A DNA stretch of 64,000 nucleotides. It comes from Bacillota bacterium. GTDB lineage: Bacteria; Bacillota; UBA4882; UBA8346. The notes under the pieces were generated by a model, which saw nothing but the letters and a program-made list of their open reading frames with translations, was not told where the DNA came from and did not search any database. The position numbers were made by a program, and so were the translations under genes. The stretch spans positions 1-64,000 of the forward strand of contig JAEWZY010000023.1 in NCBI GenBank assembly GCA_023394955.1. The letters are read 5' to 3'. Of the stretch, positions 1 to 9,006 are shown piece after piece. How positions within the stretch are numbered: position 1 is the stretch's first letter; every line of letters starts with the position of its first letter.

Positions 1-5
1 TATTC

Positions 6-1220
6 ATGTCACGTCTCCTGTTGTTTTTGGCTTTAGCAACCTTTAAACTACAGGAAAATCGTGATTATGGGAAGACCTTTTTTGAGGTTTTCCCATATTT
101 TTTTGCCTACGATAATTTTACTCTAAGCGCGATAGAAAGTGATATAGACGATAGATTGGTGGATGAATGCATTTCAGTTTTCAATCGAACAGGTCGATTA
201 GCGAGATTGGGAACCAATATGCCGGAGACTCTCAAAAATGAACCTTTAAAGTATGCTGAAAATATTTTTTCAATTTTGGGTCTTCCTAAAAATCTATTTT
301 CATATTATAATAATAATGAATCAAATTCAATTAAGGAGGGACTTAAAATTTTTACGGATTTGGAAACTCTGATCGAGCAACATTATAATAAATTCAGTCC
401 GAAGCTTAAAAAAATTTCTGTTCAAATCCTAGAGCGAAAAGAACAGATTGTAATGTTGACCATCTCTAACTGTAGTCAAGAGTTGGGAGTATCCGAAGCT
501 ACTATAACCAGATTCTCCCGAGCTCTGGGGTTCAACGGCTACCGTGAATTTCAAAACTATTTACGCTCTCTCTTATTAGACCAATTAGACCTTAAAAATA
601 AACTTCTTCAAAATATTGATAAAGATAACCAAACCCAAAATTTTCTTCAACATTCAATTTCAAAAGATATCAAAAACATGACAGCCGGTTTGAATACAAT
701 CAATCAGGAAAATTTTGAAAAAACAGTGAAAATCCTATCAACTGCAAATACCTTATATGTTATGGGTTTGGGGATTTCTAAGTCTTTGGCGTTTTTTCTT
801 GAATTCCGCCTTCGAAGAATCGGCATGAAAATTAAAACTTTGACCAACGGCGGACAAGAATTTATTGAAAACATCCTCCCTTTAAAAGCTAACGATGCAA
901 TAATAGCTATCGGATTTCAAAAGAGTTATAAAGAACTTTCCGTAGCCTTAGACTACGCCCAAAAACTAGGCGTTTCAACTGTAGCTTTAGTTGAAAATCC
1001 TCTGTCGCCTTTGTCGAGAAAATCCAACGTATCGATAAATATTAAAAGAGGCCCTACCGAAGAGCTTAATTCCCTGGCATTTCCCATGACAATTTGCAAT
1101 GCTCTGGTTTTAAAAGTAGCCTTTGAGAAAAAAAATCAAGCTATTGAAAGCACTAATAATCTTAATTGGCTTAATAACAAACTTACTACCGAAGAAAGGA
1201 CCTCTAAACAATTAGAGTAG
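6..1220 (+). CDS. MurR/RpiR family regulator with unexplained N-terminal extension (possibly partial)
   Basis: The C-terminal ~285 residues are a normal RpiR regulator: a helix-turn-helix domain around residues 115-190 (SQELGVSEATITRFSRALG) followed by a SIS sugar-phosphate-binding domain at about 215-350. RpiR proteins sense phosphosugars and control nearby sugar genes; the ABC importer downstream is the likely target. The first ~115 residues are not part of the family, and I do not recognise them. The frame is open to the window edge, so the gene may start outside. A strong AAGGAGGG at 333-340 sits 7 bases before an in-frame ATT (348), exactly where a normal RpiR would begin; the nearest usual start, TTG at 360, is about 19 bases from it. 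Either the regulator starts at a rare ATT, or an upstream gene has become fused to it. Confidence 0.8.
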   Translation: MSRLLLFLALATFKLQENRDYGKTFFEVFPYFFAYDNFTLSAIESDIDDRLVDECISVFNRTGRLARLGTNMPETLKNEPLKYAENIFSILGLPKNLFSYYNNNESNSIKEGLKIFTDLETLIEQHYNKFSPKLKKISVQILERKEQIVMLTISNCSQELGVSEATITRFSRALGFNGYREFQNYLRSLLLDQLDLKNKLLQNIDKDNQTQNFLQHSISKDIKNMTAGLNTINQENFEKTVKILSTANTLYVMGLGISKSLAFFLEFRLRRIGMKIKTLTNGGQEFIENILPLKANDAIIAIGFQKSYKELSVALDYAQKLGVSTVALVENPLSPLSRKSNVSINIKRGPTEELNSLAFPMTICNALVLKVAFEKKNQAIESTNNLNWLNNKLTTEERTSKQLE

Positions 1221-1248
1221 AATATTCGGTATCGATAAGCATTACATC

Positions 1249-1263
1249 CCACTATATAAGTGG
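1249..1263. promoter_or_regulatory. Short palindrome in the rpiR-importer gap
   Basis: CCACT-ATATA-AGTGG is a perfect 5+5 inverted repeat in the 231-base gap between the RpiR gene and the solute-binding protein gene. It is a candidate operator for the adjacent RpiR protein, on position alone. The rest of the gap shows only the AAGGAGG ribosome site at 1435-1441. Confidence 0.22.
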
Positions 1264-1451
1264 TATCTTTAATCGCTTTCGCCATATTAAAAGGAAAGGA
1301 GGGAAAAGAGCACTCCGGCAATGAAATGATTAGTTCCGCAATGTCGCCTTCCGACGAAATAGTCTTTTTCAAGCGTCCAAAATCGGCCGTCGCCGGAGAA
1401 ACCTTAATACTGTTATATAGATCAATTTCAATTTAAGGAGGCCAAAATATC

Positions 1452-2459
1452 ATGTCTAAAAGAAATAGAGTATCGTTAAGCGTTTTATTAATAATTGTGT
1501 TAATCTTCTGCTCTATGGTCGATAGTAAATCCAAAATTTCGGGAACGGTCACTTACTATACCTCTATGCCTGAAGCTAATGCGACTTTATTAATTGAACA
1601 ATTTAAAAAGGTCCAACCAAATATCACCGTTAACTTGTATCGCGCCGGTACCGGAACTGTACTCGCTAAACTGAATGCGGAAATAAAAGCGGGTAACGTT
1701 GTAGCGGACGTTGTTTCCGTTGCGGAACCGGATGCGTCATTTATACTTAAACAACAAGGTCAATTGCTTCAATTTACTCCAGCAGGCGTGAAAAAGCTTT
1801 CCAAAATCTATAAAGATAAAGATGGTTATTTTTATTCTTTCGGTATTACCCAAATGGTAATTGTTTATCATACCGAAAAAACAAAAGTGAAACCCAAGGG
1901 TTATGCCGACCTTCTTAAGCACGAGTATCAAGGAAAGGCAGTTCTCGGCAATGTTACTTCATCAGGAGCCATGGCTCATATGGTTTGTACCATGCTAAAC
2001 AACGGCTTCGAGTGGGGTTTTTTTGAAAACTTAAAACAGAATGGCGCCATACTTGTTAAAGGGCCTTCGGACGCCGCCCAAAAAGTCGCCACCGGTGAAG
2101 CGTTAATCGGGATCACTCAAGATTCCACCGCCAGGGACATGAAACAAAATGGTTCACCTCTTAATTATATTTTCCCGTCCGAAGGCACTGTAGTTAAAAA
2201 CACTAATATTCAGATTATGAAAGCCACTAAAAATAAAGAGGCAGCTGTAGCTTGGATTGAATTTCTCTTTTCTCCTGAAACACAGCAGTTCATAGCGGAC
2301 AATTCAATATCAATTCCCGTAATGCCAGGTGTAAAATTGCCGGAGGGTATTGAAGATCAAAATAAAGTAAAGTTAATGAAATTAAATGACGAAGCTGTAG
2401 CTAAACAATCCACTGAAATTAAAAAGAAATTTTCCGAAATTTTTAGCGGAACCAAATAA
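1452..2459 (+). CDS. ABC transporter solute-binding protein, ferric/sugar-phosphate type
   Basis: A 335-residue extracytoplasmic binding protein of the ferric-iron/2-aminoethylphosphonate/AfuA-type group. A hydrophobic signal segment covers residues ~8-25, followed by a mature start reading KISGTVTYYTSMPEANATLL, which is the typical first beta strand of these proteins. No clear lipobox is present. It should capture a small anion or iron complex outside the membrane for the permease and ATPase that follow. ATG is preceded by AAGGAGG at 10 bases. Some family members bind Fe3+, others phosphonates or hexose phosphates. The RpiR regulator upstream and sugar isomerase downstream favour a phosphorylated sugar; that is inference. 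Confidence 0.85.
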   Translation: MSKRNRVSLSVLLIIVLIFCSMVDSKSKISGTVTYYTSMPEANATLLIEQFKKVQPNITVNLYRAGTGTVLAKLNAEIKAGNVVADVVSVAEPDASFILKQQGQLLQFTPAGVKKLSKIYKDKDGYFYSFGITQMVIVYHTEKTKVKPKGYADLLKHEYQGKAVLGNVTSSGAMAHMVCTMLNNGFEWGFFENLKQNGAILVKGPSDAAQKVATGEALIGITQDSTARDMKQNGSPLNYIFPSEGTVVKNTNIQIMKATKNKEAAVAWIEFLFSPETQQFIADNSISIPVMPGVKLPEGIEDQNKVKLMKLNDEAVAKQSTEIKKKFSEIFSGTK

Positions 2460-2489
2460 TATGAAGTAATACGAAAGGAAGTGCTTTCA

Positions 2490-4166
2490 TTGAAAAAACG
2501 TATCCCTCTAGAGTTTTGGCCTTTCGTGATTATTTTGACGTTTTTATTAATATTGGTGGTTTATCCTTTATGGCAAATCTTTTCGCAAGCGTTTCAATAT
2601 GATGGATTGCTCTCTTTGGAGAGCATCCGTCAAACTTGGAGCAATCCCAGTAATCAACTAGCTTTTCATCGCAGCTTAACCGTATCCGGTTTCGCAACTT
2701 TATTCTCGGTCATCATAGGTGTATTTTCCGCATGGGCTGTTACCAGAACCGATATGCCCAAAGCTAAATTAATAAGTTCTTTATTGTTAACTCCGTTCCT
2801 AATCCCCCCCTTCATAAGCTCTATCGCCTGGTTACAATTGTTGGGGCCGGTCGGATATATCAATAAATTATTAATGTGGATTTTAGGCCGCGAGGAACCT
2901 CTTTTTTACATCTATGGTCCAGTCGGTATAATCCTGGTGATGACGCTTCATAGCTATCCCATGGTGTACCTCATTGTCAAAGGAGCTTTGGAAAAAATGA
3001 ATTCGTCTTTGGAAGAAGCCGCTTTAATGAGTGGCGCTTCTAAGCTGCGCACTTTATTCAATGTAACACTTCCCATAATGGCGCCGGCAATTGCAGGAGC
3101 AACTTTATTGGTCTTCTCGTCGCAGATGGCCAATTTCGGCATTCCTGCAATTTTGGGGATGCCTAGAGGTTATCTAGTGCTTACTACTAAAATTTATGAG
3201 GCGATTCACAGTTTTGGCGACACCAACAATTTTTCGTTTGCGGCTGCCCTTTCCCTACAACTTGTGCTTGTCGCTACAACTGCTTTAGTTTTTCAAAGAC
3301 TTTACCTCAATCGAAAAAAATATACCGTTGTCACTGGCAAGAGTTCTCATCCGCAAGTATTAAGACTGGGTTTTTGGAAATGGGTTTTATTTGGTTTTAG
3401 CTTGCTTCTATTTGTAATTACTACTATTGCCCCAATTACCGCCATTACTTTAACATCATTGATTAAAGCGGTTGGATTAAATCCCGGCCCAGCTAATTGG
3501 ACCTTAAACAATTATGCTTTTGTCTTATTAAAGTCGCAAACAACAATTCGCGCCATCCGTAACAGCCTTTTTTTAGCTGTGACCTCCGCAACCTTAACTA
3601 CGATTTTAGGCGGTTTTATTTCCTATTATTCTGCCCGAAGCAAGATGCGGGGCCGCCAAATAGCGGACTTTATCGGATCTATACCGTACGCCGTTCCAGG
3701 AACCGTGCTCGGTTTAGCGATAATTCTAGCCTGGATAAAACCGGTAGCTGGTATCCATTTATATAATACTATTTGGATAATGATCATTGCCTATATTACC
3801 CATTCCTTAACGATAAGTATTCGAACTACCGGCGCTTCATTTTCTCAGATGGACGAGTCTTTGGAAGAAGGGGCCCAGATGTCGGGAGCAACCCGATATC
3901 AAACTATCAGAGATATTCTTCTACCACTATTAAAACCCGGCTTAGTAGCCAGTTGGTTTTTAGTGTTTATGCCATCTTTGCGGGAACTTACCATTTCTGT
4001 ACTTTTATGGTCCGTTGGAAATGAAACTATCGGTGTATCCGTATTCAACCTGAGTGAAGGCGGTCAAATGCAATACGCCGCAGCAATGGGCGTACTATTA
4101 ATTGTTTTTATTTTTACTTTAAATCAAATTACCCGAAAAATCACCAAAGGCAACTATGGTTATTAG
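2490..4166 (+). CDS. ABC transporter permease, fused double-domain (FbpB/ThiP-like)
   Basis: About 558 residues with roughly 12 membrane segments in two homologous halves, each with an inner-membrane EAA loop for ATPase docking (EEAALMSGASKLRTLF near residue 177 and EEGAQMSGATRYQTI near 459). Both permease subunits are thus in one chain, as in ferric-type importers. The reading frame is open from GTG 2481, but that codon directly abuts the GAAAGGAAG ribosome site; TTG at 2490 has correct spacing and is chosen. It lies 30 bases after the binding protein and directly before the ATPase. Confidence 0.86.
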   Translation: MKKRIPLEFWPFVIILTFLLILVVYPLWQIFSQAFQYDGLLSLESIRQTWSNPSNQLAFHRSLTVSGFATLFSVIIGVFSAWAVTRTDMPKAKLISSLLLTPFLIPPFISSIAWLQLLGPVGYINKLLMWILGREEPLFYIYGPVGIILVMTLHSYPMVYLIVKGALEKMNSSLEEAALMSGASKLRTLFNVTLPIMAPAIAGATLLVFSSQMANFGIPAILGMPRGYLVLTTKIYEAIHSFGDTNNFSFAAALSLQLVLVATTALVFQRLYLNRKKYTVVTGKSSHPQVLRLGFWKWVLFGFSLLLFVITTIAPITAITLTSLIKAVGLNPGPANWTLNNYAFVLLKSQTTIRAIRNSLFLAVTSATLTTILGGFISYYSARSKMRGRQIADFIGSIPYAVPGTVLGLAIILAWIKPVAGIHLYNTIWIMIIAYITHSLTISIRTTGASFSQMDESLEEGAQMSGATRYQTIRDILLPLLKPGLVASWFLVFMPSLRELTISVLLWSVGNETIGVSVFNLSEGGQMQYAAAMGVLLIVFIFTLNQITRKITKGNYGY

Positions 4167-4181
4167 AAAGGAGTATATCCA

Positions 4182-5237
4182 ATGTTATCTGAAAAGTCTT
4201 ATATTCAGCTACTTAATCTCACCAAGACATATGGTAATGTTGCAGCTGTTAAGGCATTAAACCTTAATGTGGCGAAAAATGAATTCGTCTCTCTGCTTGG
4301 TCCATCCGGCTGCGGAAAAACTACTACTTTGAGGATGATAGCTGGCTTAATTGAACCTACCAGCGGAGAAATTATTATTGGCAATCGTACTCTTACTTCA
4401 AACAATATTTTTATACCTCCTGAAGGTCGCAAGTTGGGAATGGTCTTTCAATCCTATGCAGTTTGGCCTCACATGAATGTTTATAATAATGTGGCATATC
4501 CATTACGGATTAAGCGTCAACCTTCAACCGAAATAAGAAAAAGAGTTTTACAGATTCTTGAACTCACCCGGCTTAAAGATTATACCGACCGTATGCCTCA
4601 TGAATTGTCTGGAGGCCAGCAGCAACGAGTGGCTTTAGCACGCGCACTAGTAATGGAGCCTTTAGTACTCCTATTAGATGAGCCTCTTTCAAATCTGGAC
4701 GCTAAACTTCGCGAGGAAATGCGCTACGAAATTAAAGACTTACAAAAACGTCTCAATATGACCATAGTTTACGTGACCCATGACCAGAGCGAAGCGATGG
4801 CAATGTCCGATAAGATTGTCGTAATGATGAAAGGCGTCGTTCAGCAAGTAGGAACCCCTAAAGAAATATACTTCCAACCCGCAAATCAGTTTGTGGCTGG
4901 TTTTATCGGTCAAGCGAACTTTCTGCCCGGTAAAATTATAAAAACTCAAGGAAACCATCTTACCGTTGCCGTCAAAAAAATGGGAACCATAGAATGCTTT
5001 GGCGACCTACCCGAACAATCGGAGATAACCGTCGCCATAAGGCCGGAAGATGTTTGTCTTTTAAATGAGCCCGGCGCTGAAGCAGTAATTAAAAATGCTA
5101 CTTTTCTAGGCGATAAAATTGATTATCGTTTACAACTTGGTGATTATAATATCCATTCCACTCAATCAATAACTACTGAATTAAATGAAGGAACACAGGT
5201 TAATGTCAAAATAAGACGCGCATGTATCTTTAAATAG
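4182..5237 (+). CDS. ABC transporter ATP-binding protein, ferric/polyamine (PotA/FbpC-like) type
   Basis: A 351-residue ATPase energising the importer. It shows Walker A GPSGCGKTTT (residue ~39), Q-loop VFQSYAVWP, signature LSGGQQQRVALARAL, Walker B LLLLDEPLSNLD, and the switch His in YVTHDQSEAMAMSD. Residues ~240-351 form the TOBE-like beta domain typical of this group. The ribosome site AGAAAGGAG overlaps the stop codon of the permease, so the two are translationally close. It is the third gene of the importer operon; the isomerase gene follows after 38 bases. Confidence 0.92.
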   Translation: MLSEKSYIQLLNLTKTYGNVAAVKALNLNVAKNEFVSLLGPSGCGKTTTLRMIAGLIEPTSGEIIIGNRTLTSNNIFIPPEGRKLGMVFQSYAVWPHMNVYNNVAYPLRIKRQPSTEIRKRVLQILELTRLKDYTDRMPHELSGGQQQRVALARALVMEPLVLLLDEPLSNLDAKLREEMRYEIKDLQKRLNMTIVYVTHDQSEAMAMSDKIVVMMKGVVQQVGTPKEIYFQPANQFVAGFIGQANFLPGKIIKTQGNHLTVAVKKMGTIECFGDLPEQSEITVAIRPEDVCLLNEPGAEAVIKNATFLGDKIDYRLQLGDYNIHSTQSITTELNEGTQVNVKIRRACIFK

Positions 5238-5275
5238 ATCAGATTGATTTTATTCTATAAATAAGGGGTTATCCG

Positions 5276-6091
5276 ATGTTTACTATTGGCACTTCTTCAG
5301 AGGTAATTAAAAGCTATGAACTTAAAGAAGCTATCGACCTATTAGCGCGGAACGGTTATAGGGCGATTGAAATTTGGATGAATCGCTTTTCTAAAAAGTC
5401 CATCAACCTTAAGAGTATTAAAAAACAGCTTCATGACTCCGGTCTTAAATACCGAATACATGTCGATGCCCGTGATATCAATTTAACTTCAAATAATCAA
5501 GGTATCCGGGAAGAATCCTTTTTTCAGACTCTTAATGCAATACGACTGGCTTCCCAACTTGAAGCTCCGGTTGTTACGTTTCATCCCGGTAAAATGTCTT
5601 CAACCAAAGATATTATCAGTGAATTTCAGGATATGCAAATTGATACCATCGGAAATTTGACAAGTCATGCTGAAAAGTATGGAGTAATACTCGGAATGGA
5701 AAATATGGAAAAACGCCCCAAGGAAATCTTTATGGATTTATCCGAAATCAAACTGCTCTTTGACAAAATCAAAAGTCCGAACTTGGGATTAACTCTTGAT
5801 TTGGCCCACTATCACAGTGTTGGCAATCTGTTGGACTTCGTTAATCAATTAGATACTCCAGTTGTAAATGTACATATCAGCCAAGCATCTCCATCTAAAA
5901 TGCATTTACCTTTAACATCTTCCGACGATGGCATAATCAATTTTTCGGAAATCCTTTCTGCTTTACATCAAAAGTATCATGGCCCCTTGATAATTGAAGG
6001 TTATGTCCAGGGCAAAGAAGAAGAAACTATTAGAACCAATATTAACTGGCTTCAACACTGCTTATGTGATTTACGATTAGTGTCAATTTAA
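5276..6091 (+). CDS. Sugar phosphate isomerase/epimerase family protein (AP-endonuclease-2-like TIM barrel)
   Basis: A 271-residue protein of the xylose-isomerase-like TIM-barrel superfamily, which includes sugar epimerases, isomerases and inosose dehydratases. The expected metal-binding residues are present on successive strands: Glu in GMENMEKRP, Asp in LTLDLAHYHSVG, His in VVNVHIS and Glu in LIIEGYV. It is the last gene before the terminator at 6093-6126 and most likely processes the imported compound. The exact substrate cannot be read from sequence. Confidence 0.82.
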   Translation: MFTIGTSSEVIKSYELKEAIDLLARNGYRAIEIWMNRFSKKSINLKSIKKQLHDSGLKYRIHVDARDINLTSNNQGIREESFFQTLNAIRLASQLEAPVVTFHPGKMSSTKDIISEFQDMQIDTIGNLTSHAEKYGVILGMENMEKRPKEIFMDLSEIKLLFDKIKSPNLGLTLDLAHYHSVGNLLDFVNQLDTPVVNVHISQASPSKMHLPLTSSDDGIINFSEILSALHQKYHGPLIIEGYVQGKEEETIRTNINWLQHCLCDLRLVSI

Positions 6092-6092
6092 T

Positions 6093-6126
6093 AAAAAAAC
6101 CCCAGATCTTACACTGGGGTTTTTTA
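6093..6126 (+). terminator. Rho-independent terminator of the importer operon
   Basis: CCCCAG / CTGGGG stem with an 8-base loop, flanked by an A-run and a T-run. It lies directly after the isomerase stop codon. The A-run also makes it usable from the convergent minus-strand gene. Confidence 0.92.
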
Positions 6127-6178
6127 TTGGGCGCTGGTAACGGACGCTAACTTTTTTATCACTTTAAATTTATGCAAT

Positions 6179-7807
6179 TCATTGATTAATCGTAAATTCC
6201 AACCTACCCGTGACAGAATAGGCTATAGATGCAATATGATCGGTTATTCTTTGAAAATAATTAATTAGATCCAAATGAATTATACTACTGTTTTGTGAAA
6301 GATCTTTCCCTTCATGTAAGCGCCTCATATGAGACATACGTAAACTTCGTTCCAATGCTCGAAGACAGTCCCATTGTTCGATAGCCTTATCCGCCAACTT
6401 GTGGTTACCCGTTGTAAAAGCCGCCAAAGCCATCTCCAACTGTCTTATGACCAACCGATGCATTTGACGGAGTTCTTCTTTTCCCTCTTCTGAAAACTCC
6501 AAATTTAATTCCCATTTCTTCCTGGCGAGGCGGGAAAGGTTCTCTACCACATCTCCGATGTGTTCCAAGTCGTTAATTATATATAACATGGATACATCTT
6601 TTTCTAACTCTTCCCGAGTTAAGGCATGCTCCGCTAGATCCGTAAGATACCTGCTGATATATTTGAAATATTCATCGGTTTTCTCTTCCCATTCCATCAT
6701 GGTATCGATCATTTTAGGATCGCTTTTTTCAAACATTCCCATAGATTGGTTGATCATCTCTAAAATAACGTCTGCCATCCGTATTATTTCTTTGGTGGTC
6801 TTAGCTAGAGCCAAGGCAGGCGTATCCAGAAGCCTGTAGTCAAGATATACCGGTTTGAATTTATATTCTTCTCCTTCATCATCAGGAATAATTTTAAGCA
6901 CTAACCGAGCTAGGTAATTTGATACCGGTAAAAAAATAAAGATTAATAATAGATTGAAAATAGTATGCGCATTAGCGATCTGGCGGCCTAAATCAATAGA
7001 GGAGAGTCTTATCGCTGTATAGAAAAAAGGCAACATCGGCAATAGAACTAAGACCCCTAGAACCTTTATTAGCAAATGAAGAAAAGCGACCCGTTTAGCT
7101 TCGGAGGATTTCCCCATGCAAGAAAGTAGAACGGTGGCGCAGGTGCCCATATTCGCTCCCAATACCAGCGGAATAGCAGCCTCTAATGATATCAGACTCT
7201 GATTAGCGAGAGAAAGCGTTAACCCGATTGTCGCAGCGCTGCTTTGGACCACCGCTGAGAATACCGTGGCCGTCATCACCCCAAGCAAAGGATTTTTTCC
7301 TAGATTGATAAGAGTATTAGTGAAAAAAGGGTGCTCCCGTAAGGGATACATTGTCTCCGCCATTATCTTCATTCCGAAAAAAATACAACCAAGACCAAGT
7401 ATCGCCTGCCCGAGATACTTTACCTGTTTGTTCTTCCTCCCCGCTAAAAGGGCTAATACTCCTCCACCAATCATTAATAAGGCGTAATCGGTTATCCTAA
7501 AGGCAATAAGTTGCACGGTGAAGGTCGCCCCCAACCCTGCACCCAAAATTACTCCGATTGTCTGACTCATACCCATTAACGAAGCACTGACCAATCCTAC
7601 CAGCATTACAGTGGTCGCCCCACTACTTTGTAACAAAACCGTGATCATTATCCCTAATAATACAGCCACAAGTTTCTTTTTGGTCAATGTTTCCAAGATT
7701 TTTTTAATTTTATTTCCGGATACCCGCTGCAATCCTTCACCGATCAACTGCATTCCGTAAAGAAATAAGCCCAATCCGCCTATTAGTCCAATAAAAGTTA
7801 ACTGCAT
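6179..7807 (-). CDS. Na+/Pi cotransporter family protein with PhoU-like C-terminal domain
   Basis: A 542-residue membrane protein. Two inverted Na/Pi-cotransporter repeats occupy residues ~1-310, with the paired signature motifs LLQSSGATTVM and VVQSSAATIGL. The remaining ~200 residues are a soluble helical PhoU-like domain (ALTREELEKDVSMLYIIND and following), as in bacterial NptA-type proteins. It probably moves phosphate with sodium; bacterial members can act in uptake or efflux. Ribosome site GAGGTG. It follows the RpiR gene by 50 bases and is probably co-transcribed with it. Confidence 0.9.
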   Translation of the reverse strand: MQLTFIGLIGGLGLFLYGMQLIGEGLQRVSGNKIKKILETLTKKKLVAVLLGIMITVLLQSSGATTVMLVGLVSASLMGMSQTIGVILGAGLGATFTVQLIAFRITDYALLMIGGGVLALLAGRKNKQVKYLGQAILGLGCIFFGMKIMAETMYPLREHPFFTNTLINLGKNPLLGVMTATVFSAVVQSSAATIGLTLSLANQSLISLEAAIPLVLGANMGTCATVLLSCMGKSSEAKRVAFLHLLIKVLGVLVLLPMLPFFYTAIRLSSIDLGRQIANAHTIFNLLLIFIFLPVSNYLARLVLKIIPDDEGEEYKFKPVYLDYRLLDTPALALAKTTKEIIRMADVILEMINQSMGMFEKSDPKMIDTMMEWEEKTDEYFKYISRYLTDLAEHALTREELEKDVSMLYIINDLEHIGDVVENLSRLARKKWELNLEFSEEGKEELRQMHRLVIRQLEMALAAFTTGNHKLADKAIEQWDCLRALERSLRMSHMRRLHEGKDLSQNSSIIHLDLINYFQRITDHIASIAYSVTGRLEFTINQ

Positions 7808-7857
7808 TAAAACACCTCATTTCTAAGCACCTTGGAAATCGTTTTCTCTTCCTGCAT

Positions 7858-8727
7858 TCAGTCATGAATATCAATTTCCTCATCGTCTTGATATAGAGCA
7901 TTAATTTGATCCAATTTTCCTAAAGCCTCCAGGCTGCGCGGGCCTTCTCTTTGCGCTAACGCTATGACTAAAGCGTTAAGTACCGCCATCGGTACTACCA
8001 ATGAATTTACCTCCTTGACCGGTCCACGGTTGGCTACCAATGTTACCGTGGCTAGCTTGGCCAAATCCGAAATGGAGCTATGGGTCACCGCTATTGTTGC
8101 TATGCTATGCTTTTTAGCATAATCAAAAGCGATTAGGATCTCTCTGGCGCATCGAAAAAATCCAATGCCGATTATTACATCCTCTTCATTAGCTAACAGA
8201 AGTTTTTCAAAAAACGACTTTCCACCATGGGTTAAGATATGAGTGTCAATCTGCATCCGCTGGAATCTGAATTCAAGGAAATGACACAAAGATGCCGATA
8301 CTCCGAATCCAATAATAAATATCCTTCGCGCCTTTTCCAAAAGGTTGACCGCCCTGCTGAACTCTTCGAAAGATATTTTTTGGATTCCTTCTTTCAAGAT
8401 ATCAAATTCAGTCGCTAAGATTTTTTGCACGGAATGATCATCCTTGATCTTATCAACCGTAGTCGTCATCTTCTCCGCCGGGGTTAGCGAATATTTTAAT
8501 AAATCCCGGATATACCGTCGCAATTCGCTGTAGTTATCATAGCCTAATTCTTTGGCGAAACGGATTACCGTCGCTTCACTAATTCCAAGTTTTTCTCCAA
8601 GTTCTTTCGGGGAAATAAAAGCTATGTTCTCCCAACTTTCCATAATACTATCGGCAATTTTTCTATGGCCTTTGGATAGTTGAGGATAGGCCTGGTGAAT
8701 TTTGTCAAATAATTTTTGAATATCCAT
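7858..8727 (-). CDS. MurR/RpiR family transcriptional regulator
   Basis: A 289-residue, full-length RpiR regulator. The helix-turn-helix domain occupies residues ~1-80 (PKELGEKLGISEATVIRFAK), and the SIS phosphosugar-binding domain ~125-265 (IFIIGFGVSASLCHFLEFRF). Its SIS domain resembles that of the RpiR protein at the window start, so they may be paralogues. It heads a two-gene unit with the Na/Pi cotransporter. A promoter with palindromic half-sites is visible upstream at 8815-8866, suggesting autoregulation. Confidence 0.92.
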   Translation of the reverse strand: MDIQKLFDKIHQAYPQLSKGHRKIADSIMESWENIAFISPKELGEKLGISEATVIRFAKELGYDNYSELRRYIRDLLKYSLTPAEKMTTTVDKIKDDHSVQKILATEFDILKEGIQKISFEEFSRAVNLLEKARRIFIIGFGVSASLCHFLEFRFQRMQIDTHILTHGGKSFFEKLLLANEEDVIIGIGFFRCAREILIAFDYAKKHSIATIAVTHSSISDLAKLATVTLVANRGPVKEVNSLVVPMAVLNALVIALAQREGPRSLEALGKLDQINALYQDDEEIDIHD

Positions 8728-8814
8728 ATCAAATAACCTCCATTCAATATTTTGAATTTAACAAGTAAACTCTTTTCAGGAGAGAGGAAAAGTTGGAAAT
8801 AGCCAGCCTTATCC

Positions 8815-8866
8815 AACGAAGCACATGCTTCGTTTTATTATAATAAATTCATCATTCGCGAAGCAA
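8815..8866 (-). promoter_or_regulatory. Promoter with overlapping palindromic operator for the RpiR gene
   Basis: On the minus strand, TTGCTT (8866-8861) lies 18 bases from TATAAT (8842-8837). A near-perfect 20-base palindrome, AACGAAGCA-CA-TGCTTCGTT (8815-8834), covers the predicted start point. A further GCTTCG half-site, inside TTCGCGAA at 8855-8862, overlaps the -35. Repeated CGAAGC half-sites over a promoter fit a repressor operator, probably for the RpiR protein itself. Confidence 0.6.
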
Positions 8867-8904
8867 ATCCTTCATTTTAAATAAAATTTTTTCTTTTATA
8901 AATC

Positions 8905-8943
8905 AAACAGCCCCCTTAGTTACTACACTGCAGGGGCTGTTTT
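8905..8943. terminator. Terminator downstream of gyrA
   Basis: AAACAGCCCC / GGGGCTGTTT stem with a loop of about 18 bases, 64 bases past the gyrA stop codon. The minus-strand tail is weak in T, the plus-strand tail is better, so it may act on both strands. Confidence 0.6.
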
Positions 8944-9006
8944 CTAATTCAGCTTCCGACTCTTAATTATAGTATTACATCTCGAAGGACATGATCAAGT
9001 TCCGGC

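Noticed and set aside
1136..1372. 78-codon minus-strand frame overlapping the RpiR gene end
   Set aside because: Overlaps a conserved gene, has no recognisable family and no good ribosome site.
8815..8846. Terminator on the plus strand (hairpin plus T-rich tail)
   Set aside because: No plus-strand gene ends there; the same bases read better as a minus-strand promoter with operator.
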